Shown here piece after piece: positions 44,901-54,435 of a DNA stretch of 64,000 bases. Within the stretch, counting starts at the first letter, position 1. Every line of letters begins with the position of its first letter. The notes below the pieces were generated by a model that saw only the letters and a list, made by a program, of their open reading frames with translations, ran no database searches and was not told where the DNA came from. The stretch is from Nocardia vulneris (lineage in GTDB: Bacteria > Actinomycetota > Actinomycetes > Mycobacteriales > Mycobacteriaceae). The stretch lies in the NCBI RefSeq assembly GCF_001613425.1, contig NZ_BDCI01000002.1, positions 434,001-498,000 on the forward strand. Direction: 5' to 3'. Both the position numbers and the translations under genes were made by a program.

Positions 44901-45804
44901 CGTTCGCGGTCATCCCGCCGGACCGGCTCATGGACGCCGTGACCCGTGCGGACACCGGCAAACTCAGCACCACGTCGTCGGCGCCGGTCATGCGCGCCAG
45001 ATACAAGCCGAACGCGGCGAGGACCAACACCGCCGGGCCGACCGAGCGCGTCTCGACCGCGGCGCGCAGCGCATCGTCGGTACCGGTGGACAGCACGGCG
45101 CTCACCGCGAGCGGATGCGCCTCGGCGAGTGCCACCCGATCGCCGAGGGTGACCGGCTCGGGCAACTCGGCCACATACTTCGACCAGAACACCCGATCGT
45201 CGTCGAAGCGTTGGGAGGCACGGTACTGCTCGTCCGCCGCGACGATCTCGCCCAGCCGCCGAATCGTCTGCGCCCCAGGCTCTGTGCCCTCGATCGCGGC
45301 GGTGTAGAGCCGTGCGCTGCGCGTGAGGATGTTCAGCGCGGCGATACCGTCCAGCACGATGTGGTGCGCGCGCAGGTACCACAACCACCGCCGCTCGGCG
45401 ACCCGCACCAGCGCCCCGAGCACCACCGGCCCGTGACCGAGATCGATGGGCGTGCGGTAGTCGCTGTGCATCCAATCCAACGCCGCGGCAACCGGATCCG
45501 TGGCCGAGGCGTAGTCCAGATACCGGACCGAGCTGTTGGCGACCTCGTCCACCACCTGCCTCGGCTCACCGTCCACCTCGACCAGCCGCATGCGGCTGAC
45601 CTCGAACTCGTCGAGCGCCCGCTGGAACGACGCGATCAGCTGCGCGGCGTCGAGTTCACCCGCGAGTTCCACGTACAGCGCGTTCGACAGCGGCGTGGCA
45701 CCGGCCAACTGCTGCAACAGCCGGATGGCGCGCTGCGCCGCGGTCAGCGGATACGCGGTCGCCTGACGGGCCTGGGCATGCAGGGGTGATTCGTGGTCGA
45801 GCAT
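19930..45804 (-). CDS. Seven-module nonribosomal peptide synthetase
   Basis: One uninterrupted 8,624-residue protein. Reading from the start, domains are: C1-A1-T1, C2-A2-T2, C3-A3(MT)-T3, C4-A4-T4-E4, C5-A5-T5, C6-A6-T6, C7-A7-T7-TE. Every condensation domain keeps HHxxxDG (C1 HHIVLDG, C2/C3/C6/C7 HHIAADG, C4 HHIIADG, C5 HHVLFDG, E4 HHLVVDG). Every carrier keeps its serine (GGHS five times, GGDS in T4, GGTS in T7), and the thioesterase has GWSLGG. The first domain is a starter-type C domain with no A domain before it, so synthesis begins by N-acylation of residue 1. The acyl donor is most likely the ACP of the upstream gene. The predicted product is an acyl-heptapeptide with a methylated residue 3 and D-residue 4. 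ATG 45804 is set by AGGAGG four bases away; the frame is open 94 codons further into the luciferase-like gene. No MbtH-like gene is visible. Confidence 0.97.
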   Translation of the reverse strand: MLDHESPLHAQARQATAYPLTAAQRAIRLLQQLAGATPLSNALYVELAGELDAAQLIASFQRALDEFEVSRMRLVEVDGEPRQVVDEVANSSVRYLDYASATDPVAAALDWMHSDYRTPIDLGHGPVVLGALVRVAERRWLWYLRAHHIVLDGIAALNILTRSARLYTAAIEGTEPGAQTIRRLGEIVAADEQYRASQRFDDDRVFWSKYVAELPEPVTLGDRVALAEAHPLAVSAVLSTGTDDALRAAVETRSVGPAVLVLAAFGLYLARMTGADDVVLSLPVSARVTASMSRSGGMTANVVPFRITVTPGLSIGALLAETQRTLMDVLRAQRYRHEDMLQDSESVAARHLPQAAGPMVDLMILDTKIVLGEITGRLQVLSPGLISDLSVNVYPAVGGESTRVDFFANPGVYSCEQVATHHRRFLSFLDGFLASVLADPEIAVRSVSVLDAAELRLVRESSAGGAAGEQITLPHMLSRAAAAHPSRIAVRAAARTWTYRELDEWSNRCARALIACGAGPETTVAVAVTRSAAWVRTVWAVAKSGAAFVALDPAHPRERNRFILADCGVTILMVSSETDSETGGLAGHGIRVIDIDRLERGQFDATPIAETGRRAPVRLENTAYIVYTSGSTGTPKGVAVTHAGLSGVSDTLGAQYRLDAESRVLAVAARTFDAAVFELLAVVSVGAALVVAPVDAFAGAALTELMCADDVTHACLTPAVAATLDARRLDGLHVLMVAGEPCPPALVRQWSASDVAGRRSLYNLYGPSETTIWVTSAALCPNDEVSLGSPIPGIRVAVLDKWLRPTPFGVAGELYVAGPGVARGYLGRVGLTAAAFVADPHGPAGARMYRTGDLVRWERRGAGGATLFFVGRTDTQIKIRGQRLELGEIEAALTGLDEVRQAIVTTVGGNPGGTETASVAAYLTAAPGHVIDPDTVRQAIARRLPAYMIPETLTVLDELPMTSSGKVDRRALPAPRRPMTAYRAPASPLEEIAAVAFAEALGVDRVGVDDDFFALGGHSISATRVAAQLTEVTGRAIGVRDIFDAPTAVGVARLLSEREAGAGPVRPKLAVRARPARIPLSFAQSRMWFINRFEPQSPTYNVPLVFRLIGSLDTAALTAALGAVVARHEALRTRYPDFGGVPYQEVLSNAAAVPELEVAAVAPARWREVVAERVRRGFDLRVDLPLRATVLRCGPAEHVMVLVLHHIAADGLSMAPLVLDLSTAYAALRAGRVPEWAPLPVQYPDYALWQHELLRAESTVESVLTAQCRYWETELAGAPQPLSLPADRPRPPVLSNRGDVVEFVIDAPLREELYRLAREHRVSASMVLQAALAVLLSRLGAGADVSIGSPVAGRTDAALRDLVGFFVNTWVLRVDLSGDPCFEQVLDQVRRKALSAYENQDAPFERLVELLNPVRSTAYHPLFQVSLEVQNDALPALELPDLAAEFVAFGTGSAKNDLHVELIERSGTAGAPAVLAGRIEYATDLFDRGTVTGIAERFLRVLRAVSADPTTAITDIDLLAAAEREQLLAQWNSREGSAATETTIVAAFRARVAAAPAAIALRYGDAELTYAELATRVDISARVLAERGVRRGSVVAVAVPRSIELVTSVLAVVCAGGVYLPIDPEYPADRLEFIFDDADPVLVLTTGAVAAGLPVGERTVLYVDDVAAVAPRALPDLSPDDGAYVIYTSGSTGRPKGVVVEHRGVVNMATYGWPGGPGSRVLLHSSMAFDASAYELWPALLAGSALVIAPPGRSDIAELSRTVTRHDVTELYVTTPLFELLASAGPETELGRVGRVVTAGDALRPSAVARFRDRWPGVAVVNAYGPTENTVCVSTYEVTDSPEWVGGGSVPIGVPVGNMRVFVLDSRLRPVPVGVAGELYVAGVQVARGYRNRAGLTAERFCACPFGSGARMYRTGDVVRWTRAGVLEFVTRADDQVKVRGYRIEPGEVENTLTAHSAVSQSVVIAREIGTASADSAGVDKRLIGYVVLDRTAGARSETVGADELRRFVADRLPEYLVPAAIVVLDRLPLTPNGKVDRRALPAPVFAVAAHRPPSTPTEEHIVAAFAEVLGIDRIGVDDDFFALGGHSLSAMRVAARLTAVLGIEVGVRDVFEAPAPAHLAQALAARCAATGPARPALAARPRPERMPLSYAQSRLWFINRFEPDSPAYNIPMVLRLRGPLDQDALAAALTDVVTRHESLRTVFPDEDGVPFQQVLPVELAVTHIETSTPEPGELEQTVTRLVRRGFDVATSTPLRVSLLRNGFDDHILVLVLHHIAADGWSIAPFVRDLTTAYTARRQGRAPEWAPLPVQYADFTLWQRAALGDESDPDSVLATQFHYWERELADVPQPITLPADRPRPPIATNRGDVLEFAFDTALCERLYQFAHERQVTVSMLLQTTLAVLLSQVGAGEDICIGGPVAGRTHAATHDLIGFFVNTWVLRVDLSGDPAFAQVLDQVRRKALTAYENQDAPFERLVELLQPTRSPAYHSLFQVSFALQNNLLPELRLPELAVEIVPAITGTAKFDLHVDVVERMNSVDIAAVASLSGRIEYATDLFDRTTVADLAARYLRLLHTVTADPGMRLGQLDILAPAEREQVLRVWNDTAAPLPAAVSLPSLFARHVATAPEAVAVAHGDGDLTYRELAVRVDDLARMLAARGVRRGSVVAVALPRSVDLVTAVLAVVVAGGAYLPIDVEYPRDRLEFIFDDADPVLVLTTVAGAAVLPLRGRASLCVDDVGEAFGATPALPSLSAGDAAYVIYTSGSTGRPKGVVVEHGAVMNMALYGWPGGPGERVLLHSSMAFDASAYELWPALLAGSAIVIAPPDRLDLTVLLRTVNRLRVTTIFVTTALFELLATAGAELDAGPVRQVVTGGDALSSAAVAQFRVRWPGVDIANAYGPTENTVCVSTHEIRATHDWTADARVPIGAPVPNVRVFILDSRLRPVPVGVAGELYVAGTQLARGYAGRLGLTAQRFVACPFGVAERMYRTGDVVRWTRRGVLEFAGRADDQVKVRGYRIEPGEVEAALVAHPAVARAVVVARDIASAPAADTVDKQLVAYVVLDRETAVSDNDDRATELIDHWRQVYDNLYAGKESYLDTADAVAEPMALDADFGGWNSSYTGQPIPVAQMREWRDAVVARILGLRPVRVLEIGVGSGLLMSRLAAQCEEYWCTDFSAATIGNLRARLAESAVDWADRVRLRVQSADDVADLPMDRFDVVVVNSVAQYFPNAAYLIDVIEKAMGLLVPGGALFLGDIRNLTLLRQFATGTQLARSDAADTVAAVRERARRALLAEQELLVAPEFFRALRDRIAAVAAVDIELKYAPVDNELTRYRYDVVLHKSPAQVRSVAAVPQRDWSDFGDLAALRAHLVAERPESLRLVGIPQAGTAVDDAITRVLDRAAEHELIADLDLDSTATGVLPHEIRTLAAELGFTAAVTWAPVAGRMDAVLTHGADEATVFDEIYSSTEPLATLGTYVNDPGITDLVAEIREFSADRLPEFMVPAAIVVLDEFPLTPNGKVDRRALPAPQLATSAYRAPATPDEEIVVAVFAEVLGADRVGADDDFFALGGHSLSATRVAARVAAATGLTVEVRDVFDAPTAARLAGVLAARCADATAQRGPALVPQDRPVRIPLSFAQSRMWFINRFEPDSPAYNVAMVLRLRGQLDAAALSAAVGDLVARHESLRTVFPDEQGIPCQHILPFDGVAGLPTETIDSQGLSERITSIVRQGFDVSARPPWRITLLRRTSDDHTLVVVLHHIIADGWSIAPLVRDLSMAYTARRAGRTPEYPPLPVQYADYTLWQRASLGAESDPDSLAARQLAYWTAHLAELPERLELPADRPRPMVASQRGGSYSCTLDAATVAGLAAVARAHQVTVFMVVHAALAVLLARLTGSTDVAVGTPIAGRGASALDGLVGMFVNTLVLRTRVDQAGSFTDLLDQCRQVDLDAFAHADIPFERVVEALDPPRSRAHHPLFQVMLAFQNLDLDPALARLPGLDVEPLSSLDIGVERFDLTVTVADFPSGPTGDAEGGVPITIGYALDLFDHSTIAAFARRFQRTMRAVAADPTADLRALDLLAADERMLLRQWSDGGACAASDTLPGVLARAATEFPTRPAVVDAVREWTYRDLDDWSNRCARALIEHGAGPETVVAIAIPRSADWMRAVWAVVRTGAAFVSLDPAQPRERNRGILADCAAVMVLTSGESAAATTGDRELPGTPVLDLDRLDLSAQPATPIRDADRVAAVRPDNTAYVVYTSGSTGTPKGVAVTHAGLSAIVAATHRDHRMTTDSRVMAVAARTFDAAIFELLLAIPVGAALVIAPDDVVAGPPLAALLRAQRITHCFLSPMVALSIEAAGLDDLRVLLTGAEACPPALVQRWSRTDAAGIRSVHNLYGPSEATVWVAGAELTAGDQVSVGGPIPGFRVAVLDAWLNPVPPGVVGELYVAGPGVARGYLDRVGATSAAFVADPFGPTGSRMYRTGDLVRWLPNGADDGVLVVVGRADNQVKLRGQRLELGEIETVLAGFDEVERAVVTQIEHGGTARLAAYVTPATGQLPDPTVLRAAAAQKLPSYMVPDVVTVLAELPLTASGKVDRRALPEPRWAITTYRAPATAAEEIVAAVFAQVLGVQRVGADDDFFALGGDSIVSIQLVARAKDRGVVFTPKQVFEARTVAALARVAAAVEPAATLAELPGGGLGELPLTPIVRWMVEHGDFRRFNQTLVLTAPAGLDRAGLVAIVTAVLDRHDMLRARLWHDGRDWRLEARPSGSVDVASLVHPIVIPDSDAQRRDQHVQRAVQSALSRLDPANGVVLQVIWVTTTDVAQPGQLIVVAHHLVVDGVSWRILLPDLMSAWQQYRAGTTVSMPPVGTSMRRWSHGLAEAARSSQRVAELPLWQRIVDGPDPLLGSGAVEPAGAVRVRRVQVASDITEALLTRVPAAFHGDVQDALVAALALAVTRWRAGRGGSEPSTLLRLEGHGREEQVVAGADLTATVGWFTTVYPVRIDLAGIDLEAAYAGGPAIETAVKSTKEQLRAVPDHGIGYGLLRYLNPETVGALPAELPAQLAFNYLGQLSPNGSASGTGAAEFAVTDELGAPLADADLHAMSTATVDITAVVTEGRLSATFGYREAVLDAAEVDALAHLWVEALHAVVARLDRPHAGGHTPSDFPLMRVTQSDIAAWEARYPSLVDVWPLSPLQTGLLFHAQLAESAIDVYAVQLAITLSGHVDAARLRHAAGFLLRQYPNLRVAFGTDTAGAGVQLVLGDVPVPWREVDLRAMTGAAAESALAAVLDRDKAEPFDLGNAPLLRCTLVALAGDRYTLLLSYHHVLFDGWSMPTLLRTLLAVYAEPGAAVRAEPAGVYRSYLDWLGRQDRQASLQVWRDALDGADATLLAPRTAAQDTATRMGSVPVELDDQSTAQLLAAASSAGVTVNTVFQVAWAIVLGCLAGRADVVFGTTVSGRPAELPGIESAVGLFINTVPVRVRNYPGEPFASLLQRVQAEQSELLGHHQVGLTDIHAALGVSALFDTVLVFESYPVDEAALAAQAAAIDGMRVEELRSNDAAHYPLALVVVKGQPFRAQLQYRPGVFEQAQVQACADRLAHVLAAITADTSVSAASIELLTPAEQARLVPVRGRPAEPARVLADLLGAGAAIDPAAPAVVSDTTLLSFGALDSRSNQLARLLIGHGLGPGDAVALAMPRGIEFLVGLWAVTKAGAAFVPIDPRHPSDRVAGMTADADVRLALSVTSTVGTVPETLDRVLLDAPDLSARLAEFSTTAVTDADRVRPLRSGHAAYVIYTSGSTGTPKGVVVTHDGLANFTAEQRARYRVDTNARVLAVSAPGFDAVMMELLMAHPNGAALVVSPPDVFGGAQLAEIIARHRVSHAFVTTSVLATMSPGGLASLRVLVTGGERVPAELVSSWAPDRQLYIAYGPTETVIVTTISEPMAPDAPVTLGRPIRGVEAVVLDSLLRPVPVGVRGELYLGGVQQARGYLNRSALTAASFVANPFDRKGSRLYRTGDLVCWTAQGDLEFLGRNDFQVKVRGQRIELGEIEAVLAAQPGVHRAVVVHRAESDRLIGYLVGTELEPDRVLAAAGERLPAHMVPDACVVLTELPLTVSGKLDRAALPEPEQVIRAYRAPATPTEQLVADVFAELLGVDRVGADDDFFALGGHSLSAMRVTSRLSATAAVRIGVREVFEAPTPARLARVLDAAARGAAQPALVARARPDRVPLSFAQLRMWFINRFQGAAAGYTIPLVLRLTGDLDTAALAAALADVLERHESLRTVYPDDEGTPFQRVLPAEAAAVPVEVRPVDSAQLATAMAEAVRQGFDLSSELPLRVTLLDCGSGEYVLALAIHHIAADGWSIAPLARDLSTAYAARRAGRAPEWGPLPVQYADYTLWQREMLGSETDPESAMARQLAYWTTHLAGVPERLELPADRPRPMVAAQAGGSYSFALDAELFARIGELAQAQETTVFMVCHAALALLLSRLSGADDIAVGTPIAGRGAAALDDVVGMFVNTLVLRTRIVEADSFADLLDHVRQVDLDAFANADIPFERVVEAVDLPRSQAHHPLFQVMLAFQNLDLDPTSVQLPGIAVTPVHLEAGVERFDLSITVADIPDVNGAVPITVGYATDLFDRSTVADMARRLESILRAVVADPTRVLRELAVLEVRERESLREWGDGGPGPVARTLDEMLAGVAAEFPDHLAVVDARDRLTYRELDRWSNRCARALIDQGAGPETVVALAIARSAAWVRAVWAVVKTGAAFVSIDPAQLWERNRFVLDDVAATVVLVDGESAGAAAGSAIAELRGAGIAVLDPERLALGGYRDAPLTDHDRRAAVRPGNNAYVVYTSGTTGTPKGVAVTHAGLAAVAAAQRLRFDLSPDSRVLAVSARTFDAAVFELMSVVSVGATLVVAAGDVFAGDSLTELIDAEGVTHACLTPAVAATLAAERLNGLRVLMVAGEACPPALVRQWSGTDDAGVRALHNLYGPSEATIWVTAAELRAGEPVSLGGPITGTQVMVLDRYLRPVPPGVVGELYTAGPGVARGYLERRGSTAASFVADPFGPPGSRMYRTGDLVRWARSGGQRALMFAGRSDRQVKIRAQRLELGEIESVLAGLAEVRHAVVVPHTAEDNAVDAPSGAVRLAAYVTAAPGHVLDPEAVRRSVAQRLPSYMVPDSVAVLDELPLTSTGKLDRRALPAPDRSAVPYRAAATPFEELVIAVYAEVLGIDRVGADDDFFALGGHSLSATRVAARVSAVAGTEVSVRDVFDTPTVTGLARILGARSTGAADPARPRLLVRARPEYLPLSFAQWRMWFLNRLEPDSPAYNIPLVLRLTGALDVPAMIAALGDLVARHETLRTVFPDRDGNPYQRIVPVAEAVLPVEVRTVEPAELENAVLPLVREGFELSSAFPLRVTLLDSGFEEYVLVLVLHHIAADGWSLAPLAQDLSLAYAARRAGREPAWAGPLPVQYADYTLWQREMLGAESDPASVSGRQLAYWTEQLAGLPDRLELPADRPRPAAATHRGGTYSFAVAADTVAGLHRVARARHSTTFMVVHAALAALLARLSGSGDIAIGTPIAGRGAAALDGLVGMFVNTLVLRTQVDASASFGDLLDQCRRVDLAAFAHADIPFERVVEAVDPPRSQSHHPLFQVMLASQHLDLELTGAQLPGLRCTPMDLGAEVERFDLTVTVSDTPDADGGLLIGMSYARDLFDQPTIAALGRRFGRIIDAVVADPAVRVRELEVLDASERKVLSAWGAGGPGPEPITLAEILGRAAVEHADRLAVIDAGVEWTYRELDDWSNRCARVLIDAGAGPETVVALVVPRSAAWFRTVWAVAKTGAAFVSIDPAHPAERNRVILADCAAAIVLGGSENIAQATGSTADAVEWGTADARLIDLDRLDVSRCSAAPVTDLDRGASVRPVNTAYIVYTSGSTGTPKGVAVTHMGLAAVATVQGSRFQVDAASRVLAVAARTFDAAMLEMLLAVPAGAALVVAPADAFAGDPLAQLMRAGRVTHAFLSPAVGLSVDPGGLDDLRVLLTGAEACPPELVRRWSGTDAAGVRAVFNLYGPTEATIWVAGAQLAVGAPVSLGGPIPGVRLTVLDSSLRPVPPGAVGELYAAGPGVARGYLNRAGLSASSFVADPFGAAGSLMYRTGDLVRWQAVGADDAVLLFVGRADGQVKIRGQRLELGEIEAALAGSDEVRHAVVTVHAGDSGDVRLAAYVVVADRREVDAVRIRQAAAQRLPSYMVPDTVTVLDALPLTGNGKVDRRALPAPEFVVAPYRAPATPLEEIVVAVFAEVLGAARVGADDDFFTLGGTSVVAMQLVARLRSRTGTAVPYRLIFADSTPASLARYLAQPQSELGVSLGVLTPLRSAGRATPLFCVHPGGGLAWVYGALAGHLDADRPVYGLQDPYIVEDGARLESVEAYAERYVDELLKSFPDTTFHLLGWSLGGKIAHAMAARLQQLGHPVGLLALVDTGIAENLELSPASEPDDVQGRRALTEFLRGWRDFLGMTDEQQIDDPEKLFPLLAQRLSSEGILTTQQVQRVTESFMAPVPHTPGSFDGDAVLFVAARESYRDQIAQTWRGHITGPIQEIPIDEWHTGMMNPRAAGAIGPILNELLRAKES
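23950..27170 (-). other. NRPS module 6: C - A - T
   Basis: C6 about 27150-25800, A6 about 25770-24210, T6 about 24180-23960. A6 has the same ten-position pocket as A1. C6 and C7 are close relatives, as their shared HHIAADGWS and [12 protein letters not shown] segments show. Confidence 0.78.
27170..30320 (-). other. NRPS module 5: C - A - T
   Basis: C5 about 30290-28950 ([20 protein letters not shown]), A5 about 28900-27440, T5 about 27410-27190. C5 differs clearly from C2/C3/C6/C7 and fits a D-L-type condensation domain, as expected after E4. The A5 pocket D-A-M-F-V-G-A-I-V-K is not one I recognise. Confidence 0.78.
30320..34960 (-). other. NRPS module 4: C - A - T - E
   Basis: C4 about 34940-33590, A4 about 33560-32010, T4 about 31980-31760 with GGDS, the carrier form typical before epimerases, and E4 about 31730-30330 with [10 protein letters not shown] and FNYLGQL. 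The pocket D-A-F-F-L-G-L-V-W-K begins like Ile/Val pockets. Residue 4 should be a D-configured aliphatic amino acid. Confidence 0.82.
34960..39420 (-). other. NRPS module 3: C - A with inserted methyltransferase - T
   Basis: C3 about 39400-38040, A3 about 38010-35240, T3 about 35200-34970. A SAM methyltransferase ([11 protein letters not shown] at about 36330-36365, then [10 protein letters not shown]) is inserted within the C-terminal part of A3, about 36600-35700, the standard place for N-methyltransferases. The A3 pocket is D-A-Y-F-V-G-A-V-C-K, close to A2, so an N-methylated aromatic residue is suggested. Confidence 0.78.
39420..42620 (-). other. NRPS module 2: C - A - T
   Basis: C2 about 42600-41260, A2 about 41230-39690, T2 about 39650-39430. 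The A2 pocket read by eye is D-A-Y-Y-V-A-A-V-C-K. The last five positions (AAVCK) match Phe/Tyr-type pockets, so an aromatic residue is a reasonable but unproven guess. Confidence 0.75.
42620..45804 (-). other. NRPS module 1: starter C - A - T
   Basis: Starter C about 45760-44470, A1 about 44440-42870, T1 about 42850-42630. By-eye GrsA alignment gives an A1 pocket D-A-F-C-M-A-L-I-W-K, a hydrophobic pocket I cannot assign. A6 has the identical pocket, so residues 1 and 6 are probably the same amino acid. Confidence 0.8.
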
Positions 45805-45808
45805 CCCG

Positions 45809-45814
45809 CCTCCT
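45809..45814 (-). promoter_or_regulatory. Shine-Dalgarno AGGAGG deciding the NRPS start
   Basis: AGGAGG on the minus strand lies four bases before ATG 45804 and within the 23-base gap after the luciferase-like gene. It fixes the NRPS start at the beginning of the starter C domain. Confidence 0.85.
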
Positions 45815-45827
45815 GAAGATCCGAAGC

Positions 45828-47156
45828 TCACAGAGAACGTGCGCGGTGTGCGAGGGTGGCCAGCGACTCGAGCCCCGTGCGCACGGTCGGCTCGGCGACA
45901 CCGAAGTCGATGAGGCAGGCGATCTCGTCGGCGCCCGCCTGATGCAGGCTCGTCACCATCGGCAGCGCCGAATCGGGCGTGCCGAACAGCCCGCTGGTGC
46001 GGTAGTACCGCTCGAAGGCGAAGTCCAGCACCTTGTTTCGCGTCCGGTCGTCCAACTCGTCGAGGGCTTGCGCGCCGCGCCGCCACAGGTCGACGGAGTC
46101 GGCGAGGTAGCTCTTGAACGGACCCTGCACCGTCCGCCGCACGGCGGTCTCGTCGGCACCGACGAAGGTGTGCACCATGACGGTGACCCGGCCGCCGTCG
46201 GCGTCGTGGCCGTGCCGGGCGCGCGCCTTGCGATAGGCGGTGATCTTGTCCGCCAGTTCGTCCACATCCTGAAAGAGCAAGGCGGTCAGCACATTCGCGC
46301 CGAGCTCGCCCGCCATCTCGAAGCGCTGCACGCCCCCGCTACAGGTCACCCAGGTGGCCAGGTCCGGCTGTATCGGGGTGGGAAAGATGCGCACCGAACG
46401 TGCTTCACCCGTGCCGTTCGGCAGCGAGATCGGTTCGCCGCGCCACAGCTGCCGGACGGTCTGCATGCCCTCGCGCATCACCTCGACCCGGCTGCGGTAG
46501 CGGTCGGGCGCCAGCACGAAGTCGTCGGGATTCCACCCCGTGGCGAACGCGACGTCGACCCGGCCGTCGGACAGATTGTCGACTACCGACCAGTCCTCGG
46601 CGACCCGCACCGGATCGTGCAGCGGCAGCACCACGCTGCCCGCCCTGATCCGCACCCGCTCGGTGACCGGCGCCAGTGCCGCCGCCAGCACGGCGGGGTT
46701 CGGGTAGAGGCCGCCGAACTTGTGAAAGTGCCGTTCCGGCAACCAGATCGAGGAGAAGCCGTGTGCGTCGGCGAAACGCGCGCTGTCGAACAGCAGCTGG
46801 TAGCGCTGCGAACTACGCTGCTGCGCGTCGCTGGCGAAGAAGAACAGGCCGAATTCGACGGCCGCACCGGCCCGGCTGTCCGGTGCACACGAGGCCACGG
46901 TTCCGGCGACGGCACCGGCATGGTTGACCACCTCGTCGACCAGATCGGCGACGCACATGTCGCCGTAGATGTCTTCGGCGGACACCTCGATGCCGAATCG
47001 GTCCTCGAGAATCGTCAACAGCTCGGCCGCCTTGACCGAGTCGAGGCCCAGCGCGGTGAGCGGCGTCCGCGGATCTATCTGCTCGAGTCCCAGGCGCTGC
47101 TGTGCCCAGCCGAGGAAGAACGTCGTGGTGTCGGCGCGGCCCTGCGGCTCGCTCAT
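45828..47156 (-). CDS. ACP fused to luciferase-like FMN monooxygenase
   Basis: 442 residues. Residues 1-85 are a carrier domain with Ser40 in [10 protein letters not shown]. Residues about 97-440 are a bacterial-luciferase-fold monooxygenase of the NRPS/PKS-associated type ([45 protein letters not shown]). The fusion suggests that the enzyme oxidises an acyl chain held on its own carrier, most plausibly hydroxylation, before transfer to the NRPS starter domain. It sits between a FAAL (ATGA overlap) and the NRPS (23-base gap), which makes it the acyl-loading partner. Flavin reductase is not encoded nearby. Confidence 0.88.
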   Translation of the reverse strand: MSEPQGRADTTTFFLGWAQQRLGLEQIDPRTPLTALGLDSVKAAELLTILEDRFGIEVSAEDIYGDMCVADLVDEVVNHAGAVAGTVASCAPDSRAGAAVEFGLFFFASDAQQRSSQRYQLLFDSARFADAHGFSSIWLPERHFHKFGGLYPNPAVLAAALAPVTERVRIRAGSVVLPLHDPVRVAEDWSVVDNLSDGRVDVAFATGWNPDDFVLAPDRYRSRVEVMREGMQTVRQLWRGEPISLPNGTGEARSVRIFPTPIQPDLATWVTCSGGVQRFEMAGELGANVLTALLFQDVDELADKITAYRKARARHGHDADGGRVTVMVHTFVGADETAVRRTVQGPFKSYLADSVDLWRRGAQALDELDDRTRNKVLDFAFERYYRTSGLFGTPDSALPMVTSLHQAGADEIACLIDFGVAEPTVRTGLESLATLAHRARSL

Positions 47157-48847
47157 ATGGCCCTCGATCCGATCTCGTTGGCGTACAGGTGGCGTAGCTG
47201 CGAGCGCCGGATCTTCCCGCTGGTCGTTTTCAGCACCTTGCCCTTGTCGACGAATATCACTCGGTACAGCGCCACGGCGTGATCCCGGCTGACCGCGGAT
47301 CTGATCGATTGTTCGAGCGCGGCGACATTGTCGTCCGCGATTTCCTCGTCGAGCTCCTGCACGACGATCAAACGCTCTTCACCGTTCACCTCGGTCGACA
47401 ACGCGGCGCAGCCCCCGCGCCGCAATCGCGGATGGGTGGACTCGATACTCCACTCGATGTCCTGCGGGAACAGATTCCGCCCGTTGATGATCATCACTTC
47501 TTTGAGCCGGCCGCAGACAAAGAGATGCCCGTCGGCCAGAAAACCGAGATCGCCGGTGCGCAGATATGCGGTTCCGGGCTCGCCCGCGATTTCCGCCGCA
47601 AAGGCACGCGCACTCTCCTCGGATTTGTTCCAGTAGCCGGTGGTGACGCTTTCCCCGGCCAGCCAGATTTCGCCGACCCGCCCGGGATCCGAGCGCCGCG
47701 ATGTCACCGGATCGAGCACCGCCGCCGTCGCGGCCCCGACCGGGCCCAGATCGACCAATTCGCGCCCGTTCGGCGTCGCGACGACGAAACCCTTTTCCAG
47801 TTCGTCGTTCGCGAACGAACGCGTGCGCAGACCCGAGCCGGCCGGCCCACCACTCACATACAACGTCGCCTCGGCCAGTCCATAACCGGGGAAGAAACTC
47901 TCCGGACGAAAACCGCTCACGGCGAATTTGTCGGCGAATCGGCGCAGAATGATCGGATTGACCGGCTCCGCGCCGACGAACGCGACGTCCCACCGCGACA
48001 GATCCAGTTCTTCGGCCTCGGCCGCCGACACCCGCTCGGCGCAGATGCCGAATGCCAGATTCGGCCCGCCCGCAGTGGTATTCGCCTGCTCGGCCACCGC
48101 GCGCAGCCAGGTCAGCGGCTTACGCAGGAAGGTCAGCGGCGCCATGAGCGTCGCCTGGTATCCGGCGAAGAGCGGCGAAAGAATGCCCAGCACCAGGCCC
48201 ATATCGTGCGACGGCGGCAGCCAGTGGACCGCCGAACTGCGCTCGGTGTGCCCGAAGGCGCGCCGCTGGCATTCCAGGTTGTGCATCAGATTGCGATGGC
48301 GCACCACCACCCCCTTCGGGCTGCCGGTCGAGCCGGAGGTGTATTGCAGATGTGCCACCTCGTCTTCGGTGGGTGGCGGCGTGTCGAGCAGCTCCCGGGC
48401 GCCGCCGCCGATCGCCGTGCTGTCGAGGATCCGCTCGTCGGGCCAGCCCAGCAGCTCACGGGCCACCGCCGCGGCCGGTTGTGGCGCGATGACGGCCGCC
48501 GCGCCACTGTCGCGGGCGATCGCCGCCACGGTCTCGGAATGTCGTTGCCCGGTCGGCACGTACAGCGGTACGGCGACGCGGCGGATCAGCAGACAGGCGA
48601 AGTAGGCGTGCACCATGTCCAGACCCGGCGGGCAGAGCAACAGGACACGGTCGCCCGGCGCACTGATTTCTTGCAACCGCGTCGCCAAGCCGACGACCCG
48701 ATCCAAGAGCCGCCCGTAATCCTCGGTTTCGCGGTGCCCGTCTGCGTCGAGAAACGTGTAGCCGACTCGGTGGGGATCTTCGACACCACGACGCACCAAG
48801 ATGTCCGCCAGCGTCGACGGACGTTCCGATATTTGTTCGTAACTCAT
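47153..48847 (-). CDS. Fatty-acyl-AMP ligase (FAAL), NRPS operon
   Basis: 564 residues. The P-loop is intact (YTSGSTGSPKGV near 166-177), the FAAL signature WLPPSHDMGL is near 208-217, and the C-terminal lysine region is LKTTSGKIRRSQ. It should adenylate a fatty acid and load it onto the ACP domain of the next gene, whose ATG overlaps its TGA. ATG 48847 is preferred with GGGAGG about eleven bases upstream; an ATG eight bases earlier is out of frame, and the frame upstream to 48880 is not family-like. It is the first gene of the three-gene lipopeptide operon. Confidence 0.9.
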   Translation of the reverse strand: MSYEQISERPSTLADILVRRGVEDPHRVGYTFLDADGHRETEDYGRLLDRVVGLATRLQEISAPGDRVLLLCPPGLDMVHAYFACLLIRRVAVPLYVPTGQRHSETVAAIARDSGAAAVIAPQPAAAVARELLGWPDERILDSTAIGGGARELLDTPPPTEDEVAHLQYTSGSTGSPKGVVVRHRNLMHNLECQRRAFGHTERSSAVHWLPPSHDMGLVLGILSPLFAGYQATLMAPLTFLRKPLTWLRAVAEQANTTAGGPNLAFGICAERVSAAEAEELDLSRWDVAFVGAEPVNPIILRRFADKFAVSGFRPESFFPGYGLAEATLYVSGGPAGSGLRTRSFANDELEKGFVVATPNGRELVDLGPVGAATAAVLDPVTSRRSDPGRVGEIWLAGESVTTGYWNKSEESARAFAAEIAGEPGTAYLRTGDLGFLADGHLFVCGRLKEVMIINGRNLFPQDIEWSIESTHPRLRRGGCAALSTEVNGEERLIVVQELDEEIADDNVAALEQSIRSAVSRDHAVALYRVIFVDKGKVLKTTSGKIRRSQLRHLYANEIGSRAI

Positions 48848-49375
48848 CGAGCATCGACCTCCCGAGTCAGCTACAGCCACACTGGACGAACGATATTCAG
48901 GCCTGCCGAAGCCACCCCCGGCATCAAGTATCGAACCGAGCCGATCGGCCTCCGAATGCCGCCGATACCGACAGCGAAAGTTACTACACCACCGCTCGTT
49001 ACACGCGCCCCGCGCACTCGACTCCGGTCCGTGGAAAGCTCCGGGAACTTTTCGTCAGTGGGACGGTAGGACCTATCGAACTGACGCGTATCACTGTTCT
49101 CCTTCCAGGGCGAGGCGCAACGGCAGCGGTCGAGTGTTCCTCCTAGTTCGTTACGGCCCCTGTCGCGGATGGGTAGGAGGTTCCGGGCGATTACGCCGAG
49201 CCACAGCAGGTCTCGATGCACAGGCCCGGCGAAAACATCGCGCCGGTCGGCACGTGTCGCGATTGTTGTTATCCAATCGTGTCGCCCGAAACGTCGGTGA
49301 CGGTCCCGCACCGGTGCCGATATCGGCGTGGTGACCGGCGGGGGAAAGCATTCGCACCACCGCGGCGGTGCGCGT
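48848..49375. other. Non-coding divergent promoter region
   Basis: About 530 bases between the FAAL start and the LeuRS leader. Short frames here (for example a 146-codon minus-strand frame at 48871-49311) have no family character or convincing ribosome sites. It should hold the promoter of the NRPS operon; a marked dyad lies at 49053-49086. Confidence 0.6.
49053..49086. promoter_or_regulatory. Inverted repeat CGTCAGT...ACTGACG with inner TAGG-A-CCTA
   Basis: Perfect 7-base outer arms (49053-49059 and 49080-49086) enclose a nearly palindromic TAGGACCTA. It sits about 205 bases upstream of the FAAL gene in the divergent promoter region, a likely place for a regulator of the NRPS operon. No known operator consensus is recognised. 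Confidence 0.35.
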
Positions 49376-49381
49376 TACGAT
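49376..49381 (+). promoter_or_regulatory. Candidate -10 element TACGAT for the LeuRS transcript
   Basis: TACGAT ends six bases before ATG 49388, which would place the transcription start at or near that ATG. A weak -35-like TTCGCA lies at 49351. This spacing is the usual layout of leaderless actinobacterial transcripts. Confidence 0.4.
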
Positions 49382-49387
49382 GCGCGC

Positions 49388-49426
49388 ATGACGTTCCTGG
49401 GGACAGCGCTTACCGGGCCGTGCTGA
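49388..49426 (+). CDS. Possible leaderless leader peptide upstream of LeuRS
   Basis: ATG 49388 opens a 12-codon frame, MTFLGTALTGPC, stopping at TGA 49424-49426 inside the left arm of an 11-bp hairpin. It has two leucine codons, one the rare CTT at 49409-49411. A ribosome stalled there would cover the left arm. This is the geometry of a ribosome-mediated attenuator, but the peptide is not strongly leucine-rich, so the call is tentative. Confidence 0.35.
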   Translation: MTFLGTALTGPC

Positions 49427-49457
49427 CCCGGTTCTGAGCGGGCACAGTCAGCACGGC
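49417..49457 (+). promoter_or_regulatory. Perfect 11-bp hairpin in the LeuRS leader
   Basis: GCCGTGCTGAC (49417-49427) pairs exactly with GTCAGCACGGC (49447-49457) around a 19-base loop. A second, smaller stem (CCTCC-TGT-GGAGG region, about 49462-49475) follows. No T-run is present, so it may be a Rho-independent-like attenuator without a tail, a translational switch or a protein operator. It ends 82 bases before the LeuRS start. Confidence 0.5.
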
Positions 49458-49539
49458 GGACCCTCCTGTGGGAGGCGGTGCTCGCGTTCGACCGGCGACG
49501 GCTCGCGGGTCGATCCAGACCTTCCGCCGTGAGGTGACC

Positions 49540-51538
<1,999 letters not shown>

Positions 51539-51563
51539 TCGGACGCGCCGGAGTTCTCGGCAT

Positions 51564-51569
51564 TAGTAT
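51564..51569 (+). promoter_or_regulatory. Candidate -10 TAGTAT for a leaderless caspase-like gene
   Basis: TAGTAT ends seven bases before GTG 51577, and no Shine-Dalgarno precedes that GTG, so transcription and translation may start together. No good -35 hexamer is visible. Confidence 0.4.
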
Positions 51570-51576
51570 CGGAACG

Positions 51577-54417
51577 GTGGGGAGAAGGCTGGCGCTGATT
51601 ATCGGCTCCGAATGCGCCGCGCTCCCCCACCTCGGTTTTCCTTCCCGTCTCGCCCCGGAAGTCGCTGCCGCACTTACCGATTACGGTCAGTGGCAACCAG
51701 CGATACCCAGCGGTATGACAATGGTGAATCCGACCGTCCGGAATTTACACGCCGCATTGCGAGCGGCATTCGAGTCCGCGGCGCAGCACCGGGCCACGTT
51801 GCTGCTGTGGCTGATCGGGCACGGCCTCAGCACCAATGGCGACTATTACTTTCTCGCCCACGACTCACTCGAATCCGACGCCGACGGCAAGCCCATTCTG
51901 GACTCGCAGTACGCCGTGCACCTAGCGCAGACCCTCAAGGAACGGATCAGCGGCTCGTCCAGGCTGGACGGCCTGGTGGTCGTGGTGGACACCTGCGAGG
52001 CCGCGGCGGTGGCGGACGCGGGGGCACGCAGTTGGCCGAGCCTCGTCCGGCAGGCATCCGGCCGCGTGGATCTCCTGGTCGCCAGCGACGACGGCAACGC
52101 CTACAACGGATGTTTCACCGAGACCGTGCTCGCCACCTTTCGCACCGGCGTACCCACCAGCGGCGAGAACTTACTGTCCGCGGACCTCCTGACGCCCGCC
52201 GCACAGGCCTGCGCACACCAGCAGCCGCAGCACTTCTCGTTCGCCGCGGGATCGCCGGCGGCCGTCGCCGATCACGGATTGTGGCTGGTGCCCAACGTGA
52301 CTCGGGCCCGCGACGCGGTGCGCGACCGCCCGGACGCGGGCACTGTCGACGAACTCGTCCGTGGCCTGCAGATCACCAAGACACTACGGGGTCAGGTGAA
52401 CACCGTGGCCGAGCACGGCCACGAGCGGTTGCGGATGCTGGTCGGACCTGGCGGTAGCGGCAAGTCCACCGCCGTCGCCCTGCTGGTGCGCCCCGACCTG
52501 CTCGGCCTCGAAACCGCGATCAGCGCAGCACATATCGGCGCCGCCGTCTTCTTGACCGGCACCAGCACACTGCGTGCGACGACCGACGAACTGGCCGTCC
52601 AGCTCGAGCGCCGGGTGGCGCTGCTCGTCGCCGCGGGAGAACTCGAACCAGCCCCCGCCCCCGTCGCCGGCGAATACCGCAAGGTGGCAGCGCGATTGGC
52701 GCACGCACTGCGGACACTGGGCGATACCGGCCGCACCACCACACTGCTCATCGACGGCCTCGATCTGCCGACCGAGCACGGGCACCGCGACGAACTGTGG
52801 ACCGCGATCGAAACACTCACCAGCCATGCCGATTTCGCGCACGTCCGGGTGATCGGCACCACCCGCGGCGACACCGACGCCCCGGTGCCACCGGCCCTTC
52901 GCATGTGGCGTTTCGAACTACCGATGCCGGGTGCGAGCGATATCGGCGCCTTCCTCTTGCGGCACGCACGGGACGAGCAGGGCGACCCGTGGCCGAGGTC
53001 CCGGGTCACGCGCGCGCTCACCGCCGTCGATCCCGGTATCGTGACCGACGCGCCGTGGCCGGACCGCCCGTGGCGCGCGGTGGGCGGCTGGTTGCACGCC
53101 CGCTTGATCCTGCAGGTGGACCGGTATCTGGTGGACGCCGACTTCACCGCGGGCCTCCCGATCGGCGTCCTCGTCCGGCATCGACTCGGGCATCTGCAGT
53201 GGTCGCTGACCGGACCGCACGCGGAGGCGGTCGGGCTGCTGATCACCGTCGTGATCGCCGCGGAAACCGGACCGGTACTGCCGATCGATATAGTCCGGCG
53301 GGCGTTGCACGATCTCGGCGCTCGCGCCATCGAGGAATCGCAGGTACGCGACCTGGCGGTCGGCCTCGGCGCGTTGATCGCCCGGCGTCGCCCCGGCACC
53401 ACCGGCGAACACCTCGGTGTGGCCCACACTGCGTTGAAAGACCCACTGCGCAAAGCGAATCCGCGGAAGGATGTGTCGAGCGTCCGCGCGCACCGGGCCA
53501 TCATCGCCGCGCTCGTGCAGAGCGGCACCGCCGAAGCAGCGGCCTATCGGGAAGTCGCCGCCGTCCGGCACTACCTCGGTGCGGGCGATCCGGTCGGCGC
53601 CTTCGGCGCGCTGTACGCGCTGCCCTCCGCGTCGCGGGCCGAGCGGATCGAGTTGTGGGAGGCCTGGCTGCCCAACTTCACCGCGCGCCTCGGCGCCGAC
53701 CATCCCGAGACCCGGCGGGTACGTGACACCATCGAGAAGTGGCGGACCCCGCCCGACCGGCCCTCGGGTCGCGGCCGCCATCGTGTCCCCCGGACCTTGA
53801 TCGGCGCGGTGATCGTCGCCATCGTGCTCGGCCTGTGGGGCACCTGCACGCGGATCATGCCCCCGCCCACCGAGATCGCCGCCACCGACAAAGTAGTACC
53901 CAGCACCCCGACACCGGAAGCCCCGGTAGCGGAGCCCGAACAATCACCGGAGGCCGTACCGACCCGCACCGGACAACCGCGGTCGGCGGCTCCGAGCACG
54001 CCGCCGCCCACCACGACCCCTACCGCCGAACTTCCCGAATCGACCACCGTCACAACGAAAGTCGTCCCGATCCCGATTGTCCCGCCCACGACGACGTCGA
54101 AGCCGCCGTGCACTCCGTACAACACGACCGTCTTCTACGACATCACCCAGGTCGGGAAAGCGGTCAAGAAGTACATCCCCTTCGCGTACATGGAGTGCGA
54201 CAACCTGGCGGTGGTGCAGCTCGACGACGGGATGGACGGTGCAGCCTTCACCATCCTCGACGGCCAATGCCCACCGCCGCAGGGGAAAACGGACTGCTAT
54301 CTGCGGGTCGTGTTCCACCCGCCCGATGTCGGACAGTTCGACGCCACGATAAAGATCAACCAGAAGAACGGGACCCCACGCCTGAAGATCACATTGCACG
54401 GCACCGGGAAGGCGTGA
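51577..54417 (+). CDS. Caspase-like / STAND NTPase / membrane-anchored conflict protein
   Basis: 946 residues. Residues 1-240 are a caspase-fold protease with the catalytic pair His82 (LIGHGLS) and Cys140 (VVVVDTCEA). Residues about 270-480 form a P-loop NTPase: Walker A GPGGSGKST at 290-298 and Walker B TTLLIDGLD near 388-396. A helical region without a recognised repeat follows. One membrane segment (LIGAVIVAIVLGLW, about 740-754) leads into a Pro/Thr-rich stalk and a cysteine-containing beta-rich C-terminal domain (about 850-946), presumably outside the cell. Caspase-STAND proteins act in programmed death and anti-phage defence; sensor and target are unknown here. The start is GTG 51577, 38 bases after LeuRS, with its own possible promoter. 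Confidence 0.82.
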   Translation: MGRRLALIIGSECAALPHLGFPSRLAPEVAAALTDYGQWQPAIPSGMTMVNPTVRNLHAALRAAFESAAQHRATLLLWLIGHGLSTNGDYYFLAHDSLESDADGKPILDSQYAVHLAQTLKERISGSSRLDGLVVVVDTCEAAAVADAGARSWPSLVRQASGRVDLLVASDDGNAYNGCFTETVLATFRTGVPTSGENLLSADLLTPAAQACAHQQPQHFSFAAGSPAAVADHGLWLVPNVTRARDAVRDRPDAGTVDELVRGLQITKTLRGQVNTVAEHGHERLRMLVGPGGSGKSTAVALLVRPDLLGLETAISAAHIGAAVFLTGTSTLRATTDELAVQLERRVALLVAAGELEPAPAPVAGEYRKVAARLAHALRTLGDTGRTTTLLIDGLDLPTEHGHRDELWTAIETLTSHADFAHVRVIGTTRGDTDAPVPPALRMWRFELPMPGASDIGAFLLRHARDEQGDPWPRSRVTRALTAVDPGIVTDAPWPDRPWRAVGGWLHARLILQVDRYLVDADFTAGLPIGVLVRHRLGHLQWSLTGPHAEAVGLLITVVIAAETGPVLPIDIVRRALHDLGARAIEESQVRDLAVGLGALIARRRPGTTGEHLGVAHTALKDPLRKANPRKDVSSVRAHRAIIAALVQSGTAEAAAYREVAAVRHYLGAGDPVGAFGALYALPSASRAERIELWEAWLPNFTARLGADHPETRRVRDTIEKWRTPPDRPSGRGRHRVPRTLIGAVIVAIVLGLWGTCTRIMPPPTEIAATDKVVPSTPTPEAPVAEPEQSPEAVPTRTGQPRSAAPSTPPPTTTPTAELPESTTVTTKVVPIPIVPPTTTSKPPCTPYNTTVFYDITQVGKAVKKYIPFAYMECDNLAVVQLDDGMDGAAFTILDGQCPPPQGKTDCYLRVVFHPPDVGQFDATIKINQKNGTPRLKITLHGTGKA

Positions 54418-54435
54418 GGCGACCGCACCCCGCAC

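Noticed and set aside
35095..45789. Very long plus-strand open frames opposite the NRPS (for example 41845-45789 and 35095-38337)
   Set aside because: They are antisense shadows of the high-GC NRPS gene: Arg/Gly/Pro-rich, with no domain character, while the minus strand carries a continuous NRPS.
45805..46086. A 94-codon upstream extension of the NRPS frame
   Set aside because: It runs through the luciferase-like gene and is basic and featureless; AGGAGG four bases before ATG 45804 and the C-domain start settle the true start.
48871..49311. A 146-codon minus-strand frame in the divergent promoter region
   Set aside because: No family resemblance, no ribosome site, unusual composition, and it covers the region where promoters of both operons must lie.
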